A stretch of 64,000 nt of DNA from Aquatica leii. Its lineage: Eukaryota; Arthropoda; Insecta; Coleoptera; Lampyridae. The translations under genes and the position numbers were made by a program. Shown here piece by piece: positions 1-9,969 of this stretch. Where the stretch lies: positions 166,158,035 through 166,222,034 of the forward strand of contig CM069432.1 of the NCBI GenBank assembly GCA_035610365.1, in the 5' to 3' direction. Each line of letters opens with the position of its first letter. Positions within the stretch are counted from its first letter, which is position 1. The notes beneath the pieces are model-generated. The model made no database searches, was not told where the DNA came from, and worked only from the letters and a program-made list of their open reading frames with translations.

Positions 1-1250
1 CATCTACATTTATTTTTCGACATTAAATAAGGTACTATTTTTACATCCAATCAATTATTAACGTTTTCCATAAATATAACAAGAAAAGGAATTAATTTGC
101 AAGTGGTTTATTTCTTTAAAACTTTTACAAGCATTTTTGTGTTTAAATTTACATAGTGGCTACCTGATCTTCGGTCTTTTGTGAATGAGGATAAATGTAT
201 GCCGTTTAAAATGCACATAATAAAGATAGAAAGTAATAATTGTTTAGGCCGAATTAAAGTGCCGCTTCCAGTTTAATAAGGGGCGGGCAGACAGTAGCGA
301 TACAGACAAAGACGCGTATGGTATCATGCAACAGTTTGAGAAAGATGGAACTGTAATAACTACCTTGGTATTTGATTAGTTAGGTGCGCAGTACATTCTC
401 GGCTAAAGTTTTTGGTTCTTTACGATGTTAAAAACTTATTCCATTTTATTACAAACTCGCGCGAATTGAAGAATGAGTACCAAAGTAGGCATTTTTAATT
501 TAACAGGTTAAAAAAATTTATTTTTAAACTAACGATAAAACGTATTCAAATCTAACAATTGGTTATAAAGCAATAATGCGTGTGGTCTGCGTTCTTGTAG
601 GTTCTCTTTGTTTACGTTTTTAACATCTATATGCAAATATACTAGTAAATTATTTACATTGTTTCAATGGTCAAAAATTATTGTTAAGCACAACGTAATT
701 TTTAGAAAAATTTAATTATAAAAAATGATGAATCTGAAATTATCTGATATCGTCAAAAATAAATACAGAAACAACTTCAAATTTATTAACTTTTCAAAAA
801 AAATCTACGTCTATTCTAATTTTACAAAACCAACTAAAAATTATATATTAATATTTGTACATATAAAAGAAAGAGACCAGTAAAGTATTAACTAAGTTGA
901 CATCTTTGCTTGAAGACACAATACTAATTATGAATGAACCTGAAAATTAAAGCACTGTTAACGAATTTTTTATAAAAAATAATACTAATGGTAATACAAT
1001 ATTATTTCTAGTTTTTGCATACTCCAAATAATGCAAGAAAGCGCAAAAATTAAATCATATTAATAAATTTGCAGATTTTTTATTTAAAAATGAACTACGA
1101 AATTACGTAAGATTACAATATACTATTATTTTATATTCAGTTCTATAAAAAATAACAGAACCAATTAGTTTTAATTTGGAGTTAATGTATCCAAAACCTA
1201 TTTTTGAATACAATTCAATTTTTGATTATTTTGATAATATTGTCCTTTTC
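1..1250. other. AT-rich stretch without a recognised gene
   Basis: No domain, RNA gene or repeat was recognised. One short open stretch lies at about 272-378 (plus; about 35 codons without a stop, beginning NKGRADSSDTDKDAYG). It stands out by its charged composition and higher GC, but has no start codon or splice signal that would decide the matter. Confidence 0.5.
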
Positions 1251-1257
1251 CTTGCAG

Positions 1258-1464
1258 TTTCATCAATATACTGCTATAAGGGGTTCGGCTGTTCTACTAC
1301 AGACTCTTCACTACGGTCTAAATCATGTAGCAAAATGTTTAATCGGTACTGGACTGAAAGTGAAATTTTATATACCTATTTTTATTTTTTTATTAATACA
1401 TACGGTGCCGAAGCTTGTAGTTGAATGTTTAAGTAGTGCTGTAATGCAGAATGGAATGTTTTAA
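1258..1464 (+). CDS. candidate terminal exon, unidentified hydrophobic protein
   Basis: A good splice-acceptor pattern (tgtccttttccttgcag) ends at 1257. It is followed by 68 open codons ending in TAA at 1462-1464. The predicted peptide begins FHQYTAIRGSAVLLQ, has a hydrophobic membrane-like segment around IPIFIFLLIHTVP, and ends VMQNGMF. A diverged copy of the 3' two thirds lies about 610 bp downstream, and there the same frame and the same stop position can be followed (IHTVPKLVVEC here, RHMVPNGVVEC there). That correspondence argues for coding ancestry. The short length, the hydrophobic C-terminus and the duplication would suit a member of a duplicating membrane-protein family such as chemoreceptors, but no diagnostic motif is present and I do not claim it. 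Upstream exons were not found. Confidence 0.3.
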   Translation, partial: FHQYTAIRGSAVLLQTLHYGLNHVAKCLIGTGLKVKFYIPIFIFLLIHTVPKLVVECLSSAVMQNGMF

Positions 1465-1934
1465 ATAATAAATACCCACGTATAAGTATTAACATTTTGA
1501 TGACCAAATACTTGATATGTGAGTAATTATCACAAAATTCCAAAAACTTTTACAAAAAACAATGCTTATAATGGCGTATGCTACGACTTTTTGCATCTGA
1601 TTGTTTGTCAAATTTTCTATCTTTGCTGTTCCACTTGATATGTTTTAGTCTTTGCAACACGCTTTTTGGTTGATAAGAAAGTGTTATTCCATCATTAAAC
1701 AACTGTATTCAAAACTCTCATAAGCTTTTTTTTAGATATGATCATATTCTTTTGCATTTTTGACACTACAACTTCATGCTTTTATTGGTTACTTCTGTAA
1801 ACAAAATTTTCTTTACATACATTACAACAATTATTGTTTTCTGTTTTTTGTAGACGTATGTAACAACTTTGATTTCTATATTGTCAACATTGTCTTTCAT
1901 CTTTATTCTGATTGACTGACTTAAACTTTTCTTT

Positions 1935-2156
1935 TTGCAAATCATATACAAAAATGCGTAAACAGTTTTGGCACCTAGAATAAAATGTTATGCAGTTTCT
2001 GTTTAGACATATGGTTCCAAATGGTGTAGTGGAATGTTAAAGCAATGTCGACATGCAAATTAGAATATTTTAAGTAATAAATACCCAAACTAAATTTTGA
2101 AATTTTTATTGCAAAATACTTGATATGTGAGTAATTACTGTCAAATTCCAAAAAAG
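1935..2156 (+). pseudogene. diverged copy of the 1.3-1.55 kb unit
   Basis: This stretch aligns with about 1320-1546. Shared landmarks are aaatcat near the start, the catatggttcc / catacggtgcc segment, aataaataccca, and the near-identical block cttgatatgtgagtaatta. In the frame matching the upstream candidate exon it reads RHMVPNGVVEC, then a TAA, then SNVDMQIRIF and a stop at 2071-2073, so the copy is broken. The similarity continues past the stop codon for about 80 bp, so the duplication was at the DNA level and included 3' flanking sequence. Indels between copies show it is old. Confidence 0.45.
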
Positions 2157-3640
2157 TATAAAATGTTTTTTATTATAATCTTGAATTTTTAAGTGGAAAC
2201 GGTTTTTGAATTGGTTCTAAGGTTTTAATTTTTTATAATACCATTTTTGAACACTACATAAAGCTAAAAAAACTAAAAGCTTGGTTTTTATTTCTCTGTT
2301 TTCTTATATTGCGCATATGATTTTTTTATCAGATTTAACTTGTTCATAGCTTTAAGCAAAACGAGTAGATCGTTTTAATAAATGCTAAAGAACAAAACAG
2401 CTTACCCTATTCTACATTTTTTAATATTTGTTTAAGGATACTGTTTTCTTTATTAACAACTAAGTTCTTATCACTTAATCATTTATTAAATTTGACTACT
2501 AATTGTCAAATATTAGAAATTAAGCTAAATATTTAGTAGTAATAAATTTATTCAACACTATCAAATAAGAAAACTTGTGTAATCACCACACGACTTTATA
2601 AATATATAAATAATAGTAAAAGTATTAAGTATTACACATTAGACAATTTTTATTTAGATTTTTTTTCATCGTACCATCTTTGAAGTGATATGTACACGTT
2701 TGTATCGACTTCCTAGCATGCTGTAATTTTTTTTAAATTTTGCTCCTCAATTTCCTTAACATAACCAAAATATGTTGAATTAAGGTAATGTCGTCATGTC
2801 GACTAACCCCCGATATTTGTACGCCTCGATATTGCTTTCCCCTTTAGTAAATCAGTAAAAATTGTTATTTTTAACGTATCTTGCTTTCTCTTAAAGATAT
2901 GTAATTTTTTTCTAAAAAAAATTGTCGCAGGCAGGATTTGAACGAGTTTATATTTGGAATTTATTCTAAATTATAAATCAAATATCTAATAAACTGTTAT
3001 TGTTATAATTTTTTTTTCTATTTGAATAAATTGTTAGGAAGAATTATGTATATAAGAAACTGTAAAAATAACTCGAATAATTTACATACGTACAAAATTA
3101 TATCAGAAAAACTGTTAAAAATGTTGGATACACCCACTTTCGGTTTCTTTATCAGACCCATATTTTGATAGAACCGAGAGATTGTGAAAAGCCAGTTCCA
3201 TACCAAATTTCAAGTTACTAGAACTTTTGGTTCCAGACCTATCGTGGATACAACGTTACTTACACACAGACACCCAATTTTTTTTGGCCAAAAATACATT
3301 TTATTGATTCAGGAAACCTAGAAACGTAAAATTCTGCAAAAATTTTGCCAAAGCTGAATATAAAAGTTTCTTGATTCGATATTGAGGTATTTCTAAAAAA
3401 TATCAATCAATTAAATTACTTTCCCATAAAGCAAGTTTTGAAAATCATTAGTACCAATTTTTCATGGTTAAAAAAATTATTTAGTAAAATAAAAATACTC
3501 GAAGTTGTAAACTACTGACATACACAAATACGTAGTAATTATTTGAATTTTTGATTTTTAGGAATACATTTTGTAGTTTTATCAATTATCAAAATTTATT
3601 GAGTAACTTACGTTTGGATGTTTAGGTATATATATTTATC
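2157..3640. other. AT-rich stretch, one tRNA-like scrap
   Basis: No gene was recognised. At 2924-2945 the minus strand reads like the 3' end of a tRNA T-arm and acceptor (TTCAAATCCTGCCTGCGAC). No matching 5' acceptor, A box or foldable T stem exists upstream, so at most this is a tRNA-derived SINE or tRNA pseudogene scrap. Around 3170-3290 there is a moderately GC-richer run followed by acacacagacaccc and poly-T, which looks like the tail of an old repeat. Confidence 0.35.
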
Positions 3641-3659
3641 TATAATATAATTAGACTGC

Positions 3660-3895
3660 ACATATGTATGTAAGTTACCGCAACACGAACAAGTCAGCAA
3701 AGCACACCCACGTCTCTACTTGGAATGTGATCACCACTATGAATCCTATCCTTCCAATTATAACGAAATAATTCATGAATGAGAAACTTTTGGTGAATAA
3801 CAAACAGACTACAACGTCGTTTCCAAATTACAGAAATAGATTTAAATCGATTAAGTGAATATGTCGTCTTTTTAGTTGACAATGCTAACTTATAG
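3660..3895 (+). pseudogene. weak degenerate coding patch, unidentified
   Basis: From about 3699 the plus strand reads AHPRLYLECDHHYESYPSNY..., continuing through four or five stop codons to about 3880 with protein-like composition. The minus strand is also open here for 62 codons (3694-3882). I recognise neither. The patch may be a relic of a mobile-element protein. The call rests only on composition. Confidence 0.15.
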
Positions 3896-6470
3896 AAATA
3901 TAAATGATCAGAATAGACAACATATATAATTAAAAATTAGTATAGAAATGATTATTAACAAATGAAATTGATCAATCAATCAATAATTTACAACTGTAGT
4001 TAACCGATATTTTTCACATAGTATGTTTTTGTTAATTTATGAACTCTTGTAAACAACAAACGATCACTTATGTTGTAAAGTTGATTATTAATTAAATAAT
4101 TAATGGGCGAATAACAACAATGTCAGTTTATGGCTTTGCGAAATACCCAGTCAGATTAAGTGTTCTATAAATAAAACGTTATTGCAGGCTAAATGTTTTA
4201 TTTATTGTAGTGTATTAGTAGGATTTTTAAGTTAACATCCTATCCAAAACCAACTCTAAATTTTTGCTAGAAATATTTTTACTAACAACTTTTTAATTAA
4301 TCTCGAATTCGACGAAAAAGTGATTTTGGTACGTACTACGTTTATTAGAAAGTGTTTTGATGTTTGCGAATAGTTTGTAATTAGTAGAAGTTTAAAAAAC
4401 ACAAACATGCGACTGTTACTTATATAAACACTTTTTATTAGGTCTACTCATTAATTAATTCCGTAATTCATAACAAAAATGGGAAAAGAACTTGAATATA
4501 AATATATGGTATTCTAATTTAATCCTTTGGTTTTCTACATAACACGTCTGACGTTTTATTTTTTTATTTTATTTAACATGGTTTTAATGGTTTCTAATCA
4601 GTTAACTAATGCATTCCGATAGGCAATTCTTGTTTAGATGAATATTCAATTTTGAATAAACGATCTTCTGTCAAAAATTGAGATAAGGTTTATTTAAAAC
4701 ACTAAAATCTGTTTATAAATCACATAGTCTTTATTGTTTCGGTTTTATTATAATGCACGCGAAAGTGAAAATTAAATTTATACTTGTGATATCTTTTTTT
4801 ACTTTCAAATGAAATATGCAGTTTGAAAACTAAAACTAACTGCCTTTTGTCGTGTTTTCAGATCATTAAACATCTTTTATTATTTCTATTTTTCGTCCAT
4901 AGCTTCTTAAACAAGTACTCCGATTTCAAAGCAGTTTTGCAAGTAGTAAGAGTCGGTCGTTCCCCGTAGCACAAACAACTAGAATTCCACAAATGCCCAG
5001 CCTCGATGAAGCGATTGCCATTTACTTCACGTTTGCGATCAAAATAAAATGACCTTATAAGAGACAGACGTCGTTTGTCTCAGAAAATGGTATATAACAG
5101 AAAGTAATTATATCAACAATTAGTTTTTTAATTTGTTCATTTTTTTGTCTTTACTTCAATCCAAATTTAAACAACTTAATCTCGACGTTATCAATTTGTC
5201 TTTTTACGTTGTGCCAATACATACGAAATTGATTAAGACTGAAGGAAAATGACCATTGTGTTAATACTCAATTTAATTAACTAGTACATTGAATTTGGCC
5301 TACATACAACAATAACTTCTGCGACTAAATTCTAATAATAAAATCAAGTAATTTGCATTGTCACGATTTATAACTATAAATCAGCAAAAAAAATTTAATT
5401 TTCATCAAACACCTGGCTGTAATATGGAATTTATTTTAAACATTCACGTTAAACGTTGTCTATACTTGGAGGAACGCCATACTAAGGCAGACTCTTCTAC
5501 TTATTATTCTTACAACATTTAGACGTCTACAAAATTGTATTTTAAATATTCATCAAACTATTTCTATTTATCGCTCTTTTATTTTACTTTGTTTTTAGCG
5601 ATTTGTTTGGAAACCTATTATACTTATTAAATAATTTAATTCGTAATTTTGCTTACTTGTACAATCAGTTAGTTGCAAAGATTAACAACAAAGTCTTCTA
5701 GCTAATTTCTATTCATATGACTAATAATAAGAAAGTGAAAGTATTTATGGTATTATTATTATGCAAAACGCATACTATTAGAAATATGACAAGATATAAT
5801 CGTAACTTAGTGGACCATAACCAATTTATAAAGTGACTATTTTATTATACTTATAAAAATATGATTTTATTTACTGTTATAAATAGAACATAGCCTATGT
5901 TGTAAAAATACTTTATATATAAGTTTATTATATCAGATTAATAAAACAGTTTAGAAAATTCACCTAACGTGAGATTAGTTTCCTTGTTGTTTTTTTCAAA
6001 AGAAGATTTTGCTGTCAACGTTAATATGGAAACAGAATAATACTTTAATGTGAAAATTTTTCACACAATATTCAAATTTTGTTCTGTATAAGTCACCGTT
6101 TAAACGTTTGTCAGTTAGCTAAACAGGGAAAGTAGATAAATTTTTGTCTGCCTCCCTCCTTAGTGCCCAAAAAAAGTATATATAATAACATAGAAAGTAA
6201 TATTAATAATAAAGGTATGTAAAAGAACAGAAAAAGAACAAAACATAACCTTCTGTTCTATGTAGAGATAATTAAAAAAAATATACATAAAATAAACTGT
6301 ACTTCAGTATACCTTTTTATAATAACACAATATTATTATCTTTTTATTAATTTCGTAATAATATTGCAAAACTTCTTTTAATGTACATTCATTACAACTC
6401 TATCAAAAAATGCAGAAAAGAACTAATAAAAGTAATACAAACAAAATTATTAACATTACAAGTAAGTATT
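3896..6470. other. AT-rich stretch, nothing recognised
   Basis: No credible coding frame, RNA gene, terminal inverted repeat or tandem array was seen. Short GC-richer spots (about 4900-5060 and 5455-5500) show no motif. Confidence 0.5.
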
Positions 6471-6479
6471 GCTAAATGT

Positions 6480-6640
6480 CACAACCTACTACAATTAGGG
6501 CAGTGGCCCATGCGAGTATATATAGCAGAGCATGGTAACGTGACGTCGCGATCCCTACTACGAGATTTTCATATGCAGCCTTAACGTGCGACAGGGCTCG
6601 CGCGTTTATAGCCTGCGGTGCTTTCAATTCAGTTATGATT
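6480..6640. other. isolated GC-rich island
   Basis: About 160 bp (ggcccatgcgagtatatata ... cgtgacgtcgcgatccc ... gacagggctcgcgcg) stand out sharply from the AT-rich surroundings. Short open frames exist on both strands with no recognisable protein. A TATATATA run lies between GC-rich blocks, and there is a CRE-like tgacgtcg. It could be a promoter-like element, a SINE head or a fragment of an unknown repeat. There is no inverted repeat. Confidence 0.25.
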
Positions 6641-7342
6641 AAAAGGTGATACATGTAGGATGTGTTCTAAGTAAAACGGTATATTTGTCGTACGTATTTT
6701 TCAAAAAATTTGAAAAGCCTTTTCAACATGTTGACATTGGACACATGTTATTACAAAATTTTATAATTTTTAGTTTTTCAATGTTTATTACTATGTATAA
6801 ATTTCATATTTAAAATAATTTTTAGAATTCTAATTTTGATTCATTATGATTAAATAATAATTGTGTAATCATTGCCTCAAGATGGCCTCAATTTTTATTG
6901 TTTCGACCGAAACATGTCGCATACTTAAGGAATTAAACGTATCTTTTAATTAATTATTGGTTATTTGACCTTTACTTCAAATTTTTAATTTTAAGAAATG
7001 TTAAATTCTAAACCAGAAACCTATTTCTATATTAAATGTAAAGGTAAACACACATAATTATGATTCTTTAATTACAAAAAAAATATCTTATTATTATTAT
7101 CTTCGGAACATCTTTTCTGTCAAGAAAAAATCTGTAAAAATCGACACTAACAAAGTTCTGGTATCAAACACAATAATTTTATTAGCATTAGTATTCTCTC
7201 AATAAATTACTAAAGACTAAACCTAGAAAAGGTTGAAATAAAATCTCTCGGAAAATCCAAATTGGGAACTAAAACAAACAGATAAAACTTTTTTTTTCAT
7301 TAAATAAATAAACATGTGGATGTGATACGATAAATAGCTTTT

Positions 7343-7567
7343 GTGTCCTATGTTTATTGTTTAAATCCGATTGAGCTGATAAAACTTAGGCGAGGGTACG
7401 ATGTAGGTTCAGACTTAAAACATTTAAATCAGGAAAAATTAAACAACATGTTTCTGCACGCCAGAGGAAAACATTTTGGTAGTTACCTATATAATACTTT
7501 AATTAAAAACGTTCACATTACCTACAAGCATTTTATAAAATGTAATCCACCTGAAGCCCGACTTTAG
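7343..7567 (+). CDS. small open frame, unidentified
   Basis: An open frame of 74 codons ends at TAG 7565-7567. The central part (KHLNQEKLNNMFLHARGKHFG) is balanced and protein-like rather than low-complexity, which is unusual in this window. Nothing recognisable precedes or follows. It could be a fragment of a mobile-element protein, a single exon, or a chance frame; no splice sites decide between these. Confidence 0.2.
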   Translation: MSYVYCLNPIELIKLRRGYDVGSDLKHLNQEKLNNMFLHARGKHFGSYLYNTLIKNVHITYKHFIKCNPPEARL

Positions 7568-8216
7568 AAACCGCCACTGAATTAGGGGCTGACAGTAATA
7601 AAGTAGTGTTCAAATCACAATTATGTCGGAAGAAATACACGTTTTTGTCGATACACTCTTTTTCTTTTTTTCTCTTTGGCTGTAAGTGTGGTTCATCTTT
7701 ATGGCCATTAGAAGATATTTTTGTTAAGTTATTTCTTATTTGATGTGTTGTTACAAACAGCGGCTAGTTTTCTATCTTTTCTGAAAGTTACTCGTTTTTT
7801 CATTTCTGACGCAGACGTGTATCTTTCGAAGAAAAATACATTTTAACTCCAAAAAACAGTGACAAAGTTTTTAGGTTCCAAATTAACGGCAGTCTGAATG
7901 AATGACATGTCATTTAATTTATTTTGTTATATTTTTGGATTTGGACGATCTGCAACAGGTGCGAGAAGAAAGTTGTCAGCAGAAAATATGTCTTTATTAA
8001 ACGGCGTGACAGTCGCAACTTGTTCCATTATCAATGTCACAATTAGCGTCTTACGACATTTTGTTTATGTTTAGGTCATATTATCCAAAATTTAAGAAAT
8101 AACTTAATAAGTAGAGCTGTTCTCGCAATGTTTTCTGTACTGTACTATACTGTATTGTGAATTAATAATGAAATCATTTTAACGCCGTGAGTGAGTGTAT
8201 CGAGCAAACGCGTTAA

Positions 8217-8256
8217 TATTATTAAGATTATTTATTATTATTATTATTAAGATTAT
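8217..8256 (+). repeat. (ATT)n-rich microsatellite
   Basis: Alternating ATT/TTA units with two interruptions (aagatt) run for about 40 bp. It lies about 80 bp upstream of the mariner-like element and is not part of it. Confidence 0.7.
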
Positions 8257-8339
8257 TAACAAACAAATTAGTTTTAAAGTTCTTCGTTGATTGTTAAATT
8301 ATAAGGAAACTAAAGTATACCAACCAACCCGTTATTATA

Positions 8340-9967
8340 CACTGTGTTCGTAAATGATTGACGAGCGTTTGAATTTAGCGCGCCGTCAAACTAGTAACTT
8401 TGATTTTACAGCGTTGATTCAGTTTTGATGGATTTCTCAATTTGACAATTTATTTATAGTTCAGTGGTGTGCTTGTTTATATTGCGAATTTTTTTTTAAT
8501 ATTTCAAGTTTTCATTACCAAAAGGCTTTTTTTATTGCCACATATTCGACTGTACAGCTTTTACTTGATGTAAGTTAAAAATAATTTACTTAACAAGAAT
8601 ATATCACATCTTTTTAGATTATTGGAAATGGTGTTTACCGAACAACACAATACCTTTACTATTGAGGCTTATTTCGTTCGGGAATTCGCAATGAACAAGG
8701 AACGTGGGATTACTCTTACCAAAATTGCTACGAACAGTTTCATGAGCAATTTCCCAATGACGTATTTCGATATGATTCTTTTGCACAACATGTTCGTCAT
8801 ATAGTCGAAAGGTTTCGTAGTACGGGTACTGTTTCAAAAGGAAAATCTACCGGTCGGCCTACTGTTTTAACGGAAGAAGTTGTTGAAGATATTCGCCAGA
8901 GAATGGAAGTGAGTCCGAAGAAATCTCTGCGACAATTGTCACAACAAACAAATCTATCGTTTGCTACATGTTAGAAAGCTTGCAAGAAAGTCTTGCAATT
9001 ACACCCATACAAGGTGACTGTTACACAAGAGTTACTGCCTCCTGATTTTCCACGTAGAATAGAGTATTGCCAATGGTTTAACGAAGTCTTAAACAATGAT
9101 GACGTGTTAGATGTAGCTTTCTTTAGTGATGAAGCATGGTTTCATCTTAGTGGATATGTGAATTCTCAGAATAGTAGAATATGGTCAGCAGAAAACCCTC
9201 ATATTTTTGTAGAAACATCACTTCATCCGCAGAAGATTGGAGTGTGGTTGGCGATGTCACGACGTAGGATCATTGGTCCGATTTTTTTAAATGAAAATAT
9301 TAATGCAAACACTTATAGAGAATTAATTTTGGATCCGTTTATTAATCAACTAGATGATGATGAGTTAGAGCATTGTTATTTCCAACAAGATGGGACCACC
9401 GCTCACACTGCTAGATTAACATTAAATTATTTACGACAGTTCTTCGGTGACCGATTGATAAGTGAAAATAGACGGCCTCCACGATCACCCGATTTAACCC
9501 CACTGATCTTTTTTTATGTTTGGTTTTTTAAAAAATAAAGTACATTCACAGCGTCTACATACTTTAGAAGAAATGCGAAATGCGATTACACAAGCTGTTA
9601 ACAGTATTACACCGGAAGTGTTACATAATGTTTTTAACAATATTAAAAAAGAGTGAACCTGTGTTTAAATTTAGATGGACAGCATTTTGAACAGATGTTG
9701 TAAAATTGTATAATTTTTTACATTTATTAATTACACTGTATTTAACTTCTATTGAACCTCATGTTTATAAGTATTTGAAATTATGTTCTGTCTTATAAAT
9801 TAAATAACAAAATAAACTTACATCTTAATCACTTTATCATAAATTTAAATATTACTAAAATATTTTATACGCGCCGTCCATGGAGTGTTAATACTTAGTA
9901 CCAATTTTATAAAATTATCTGATGAGCGCCAAATTTAAACGCCCGTCAATCATTTACAAACACAGTG
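8340..9967 (+). mobile_element. complete mariner-like DNA transposon, inactive
   Basis: The element is bounded by 42-bp terminal inverted repeats, left 8340-8381 and right 9926-9967, both starting CACTGTGTT. They differ at 4 positions, all transitions. TA dinucleotides at 8338-8339 and 9968-9969 are the target-site duplication expected for Tc1/mariner insertion. Total length is 1628 bp. It contains one degenerate transposase gene on the plus strand, with about 290 bp before and 270 bp after it. Both ends are intact, so an exogenous transposase of the same family could in principle still recognise it. The element's own product is broken. Confidence 0.93.
8628..9656 (+). pseudogene. mariner-like transposase (DUF4817 / DDE type), degenerate
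   Basis: The product would cut and paste the surrounding element. The ATG at 8628 gives MVFTEQHNTFTIEAYF. A lost base near 8674 shifts the frame, after which the DUF4817-type helix-turn-helix region is readable (YEQFHEQFPND, HIVERFRSTGTVSKGKSTGR). An in-frame TAG lies at 8972-8974, where CAG is expected. The catalytic core is open from 8975 to 9505, with FFSDEAWFHLSGYVNSQN (first Asp 9128-9130) and YFQQDGTTAHTAR (second Asp 9389-9391). RSPDLTPL leads to the third acid, but a missing base at about 9506 converts the expected Asp codon to ATC and breaks the frame. Another shift near 9520 restores KVHSQRLHTLEEM, running to TGA 9654-9656. D2-D3 spacing would be about 38 residues. About 340 codons is normal for the family. 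Confidence 0.92.
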
Positions 9968-9969
9968 TA

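Noticed and set aside
1258-1464. Copper-transporter (Ctr) or gustatory-receptor exon
   Set aside because: The LLQTLHYGLN and terminal segments recall these families only vaguely; no diagnostic Met or Tyr motifs are present.
2924-2945. tRNA gene on the minus strand
   Set aside because: Only a TTCAAATCC-like T-loop and a 3' acceptor-like end are present; the stems do not pair and no A box or 5' half exists.
8619-8837. Minus-strand 72-codon frame over the mariner element
   Set aside because: Antisense of the transposase N-terminal region, which is clearly coding on the plus strand.
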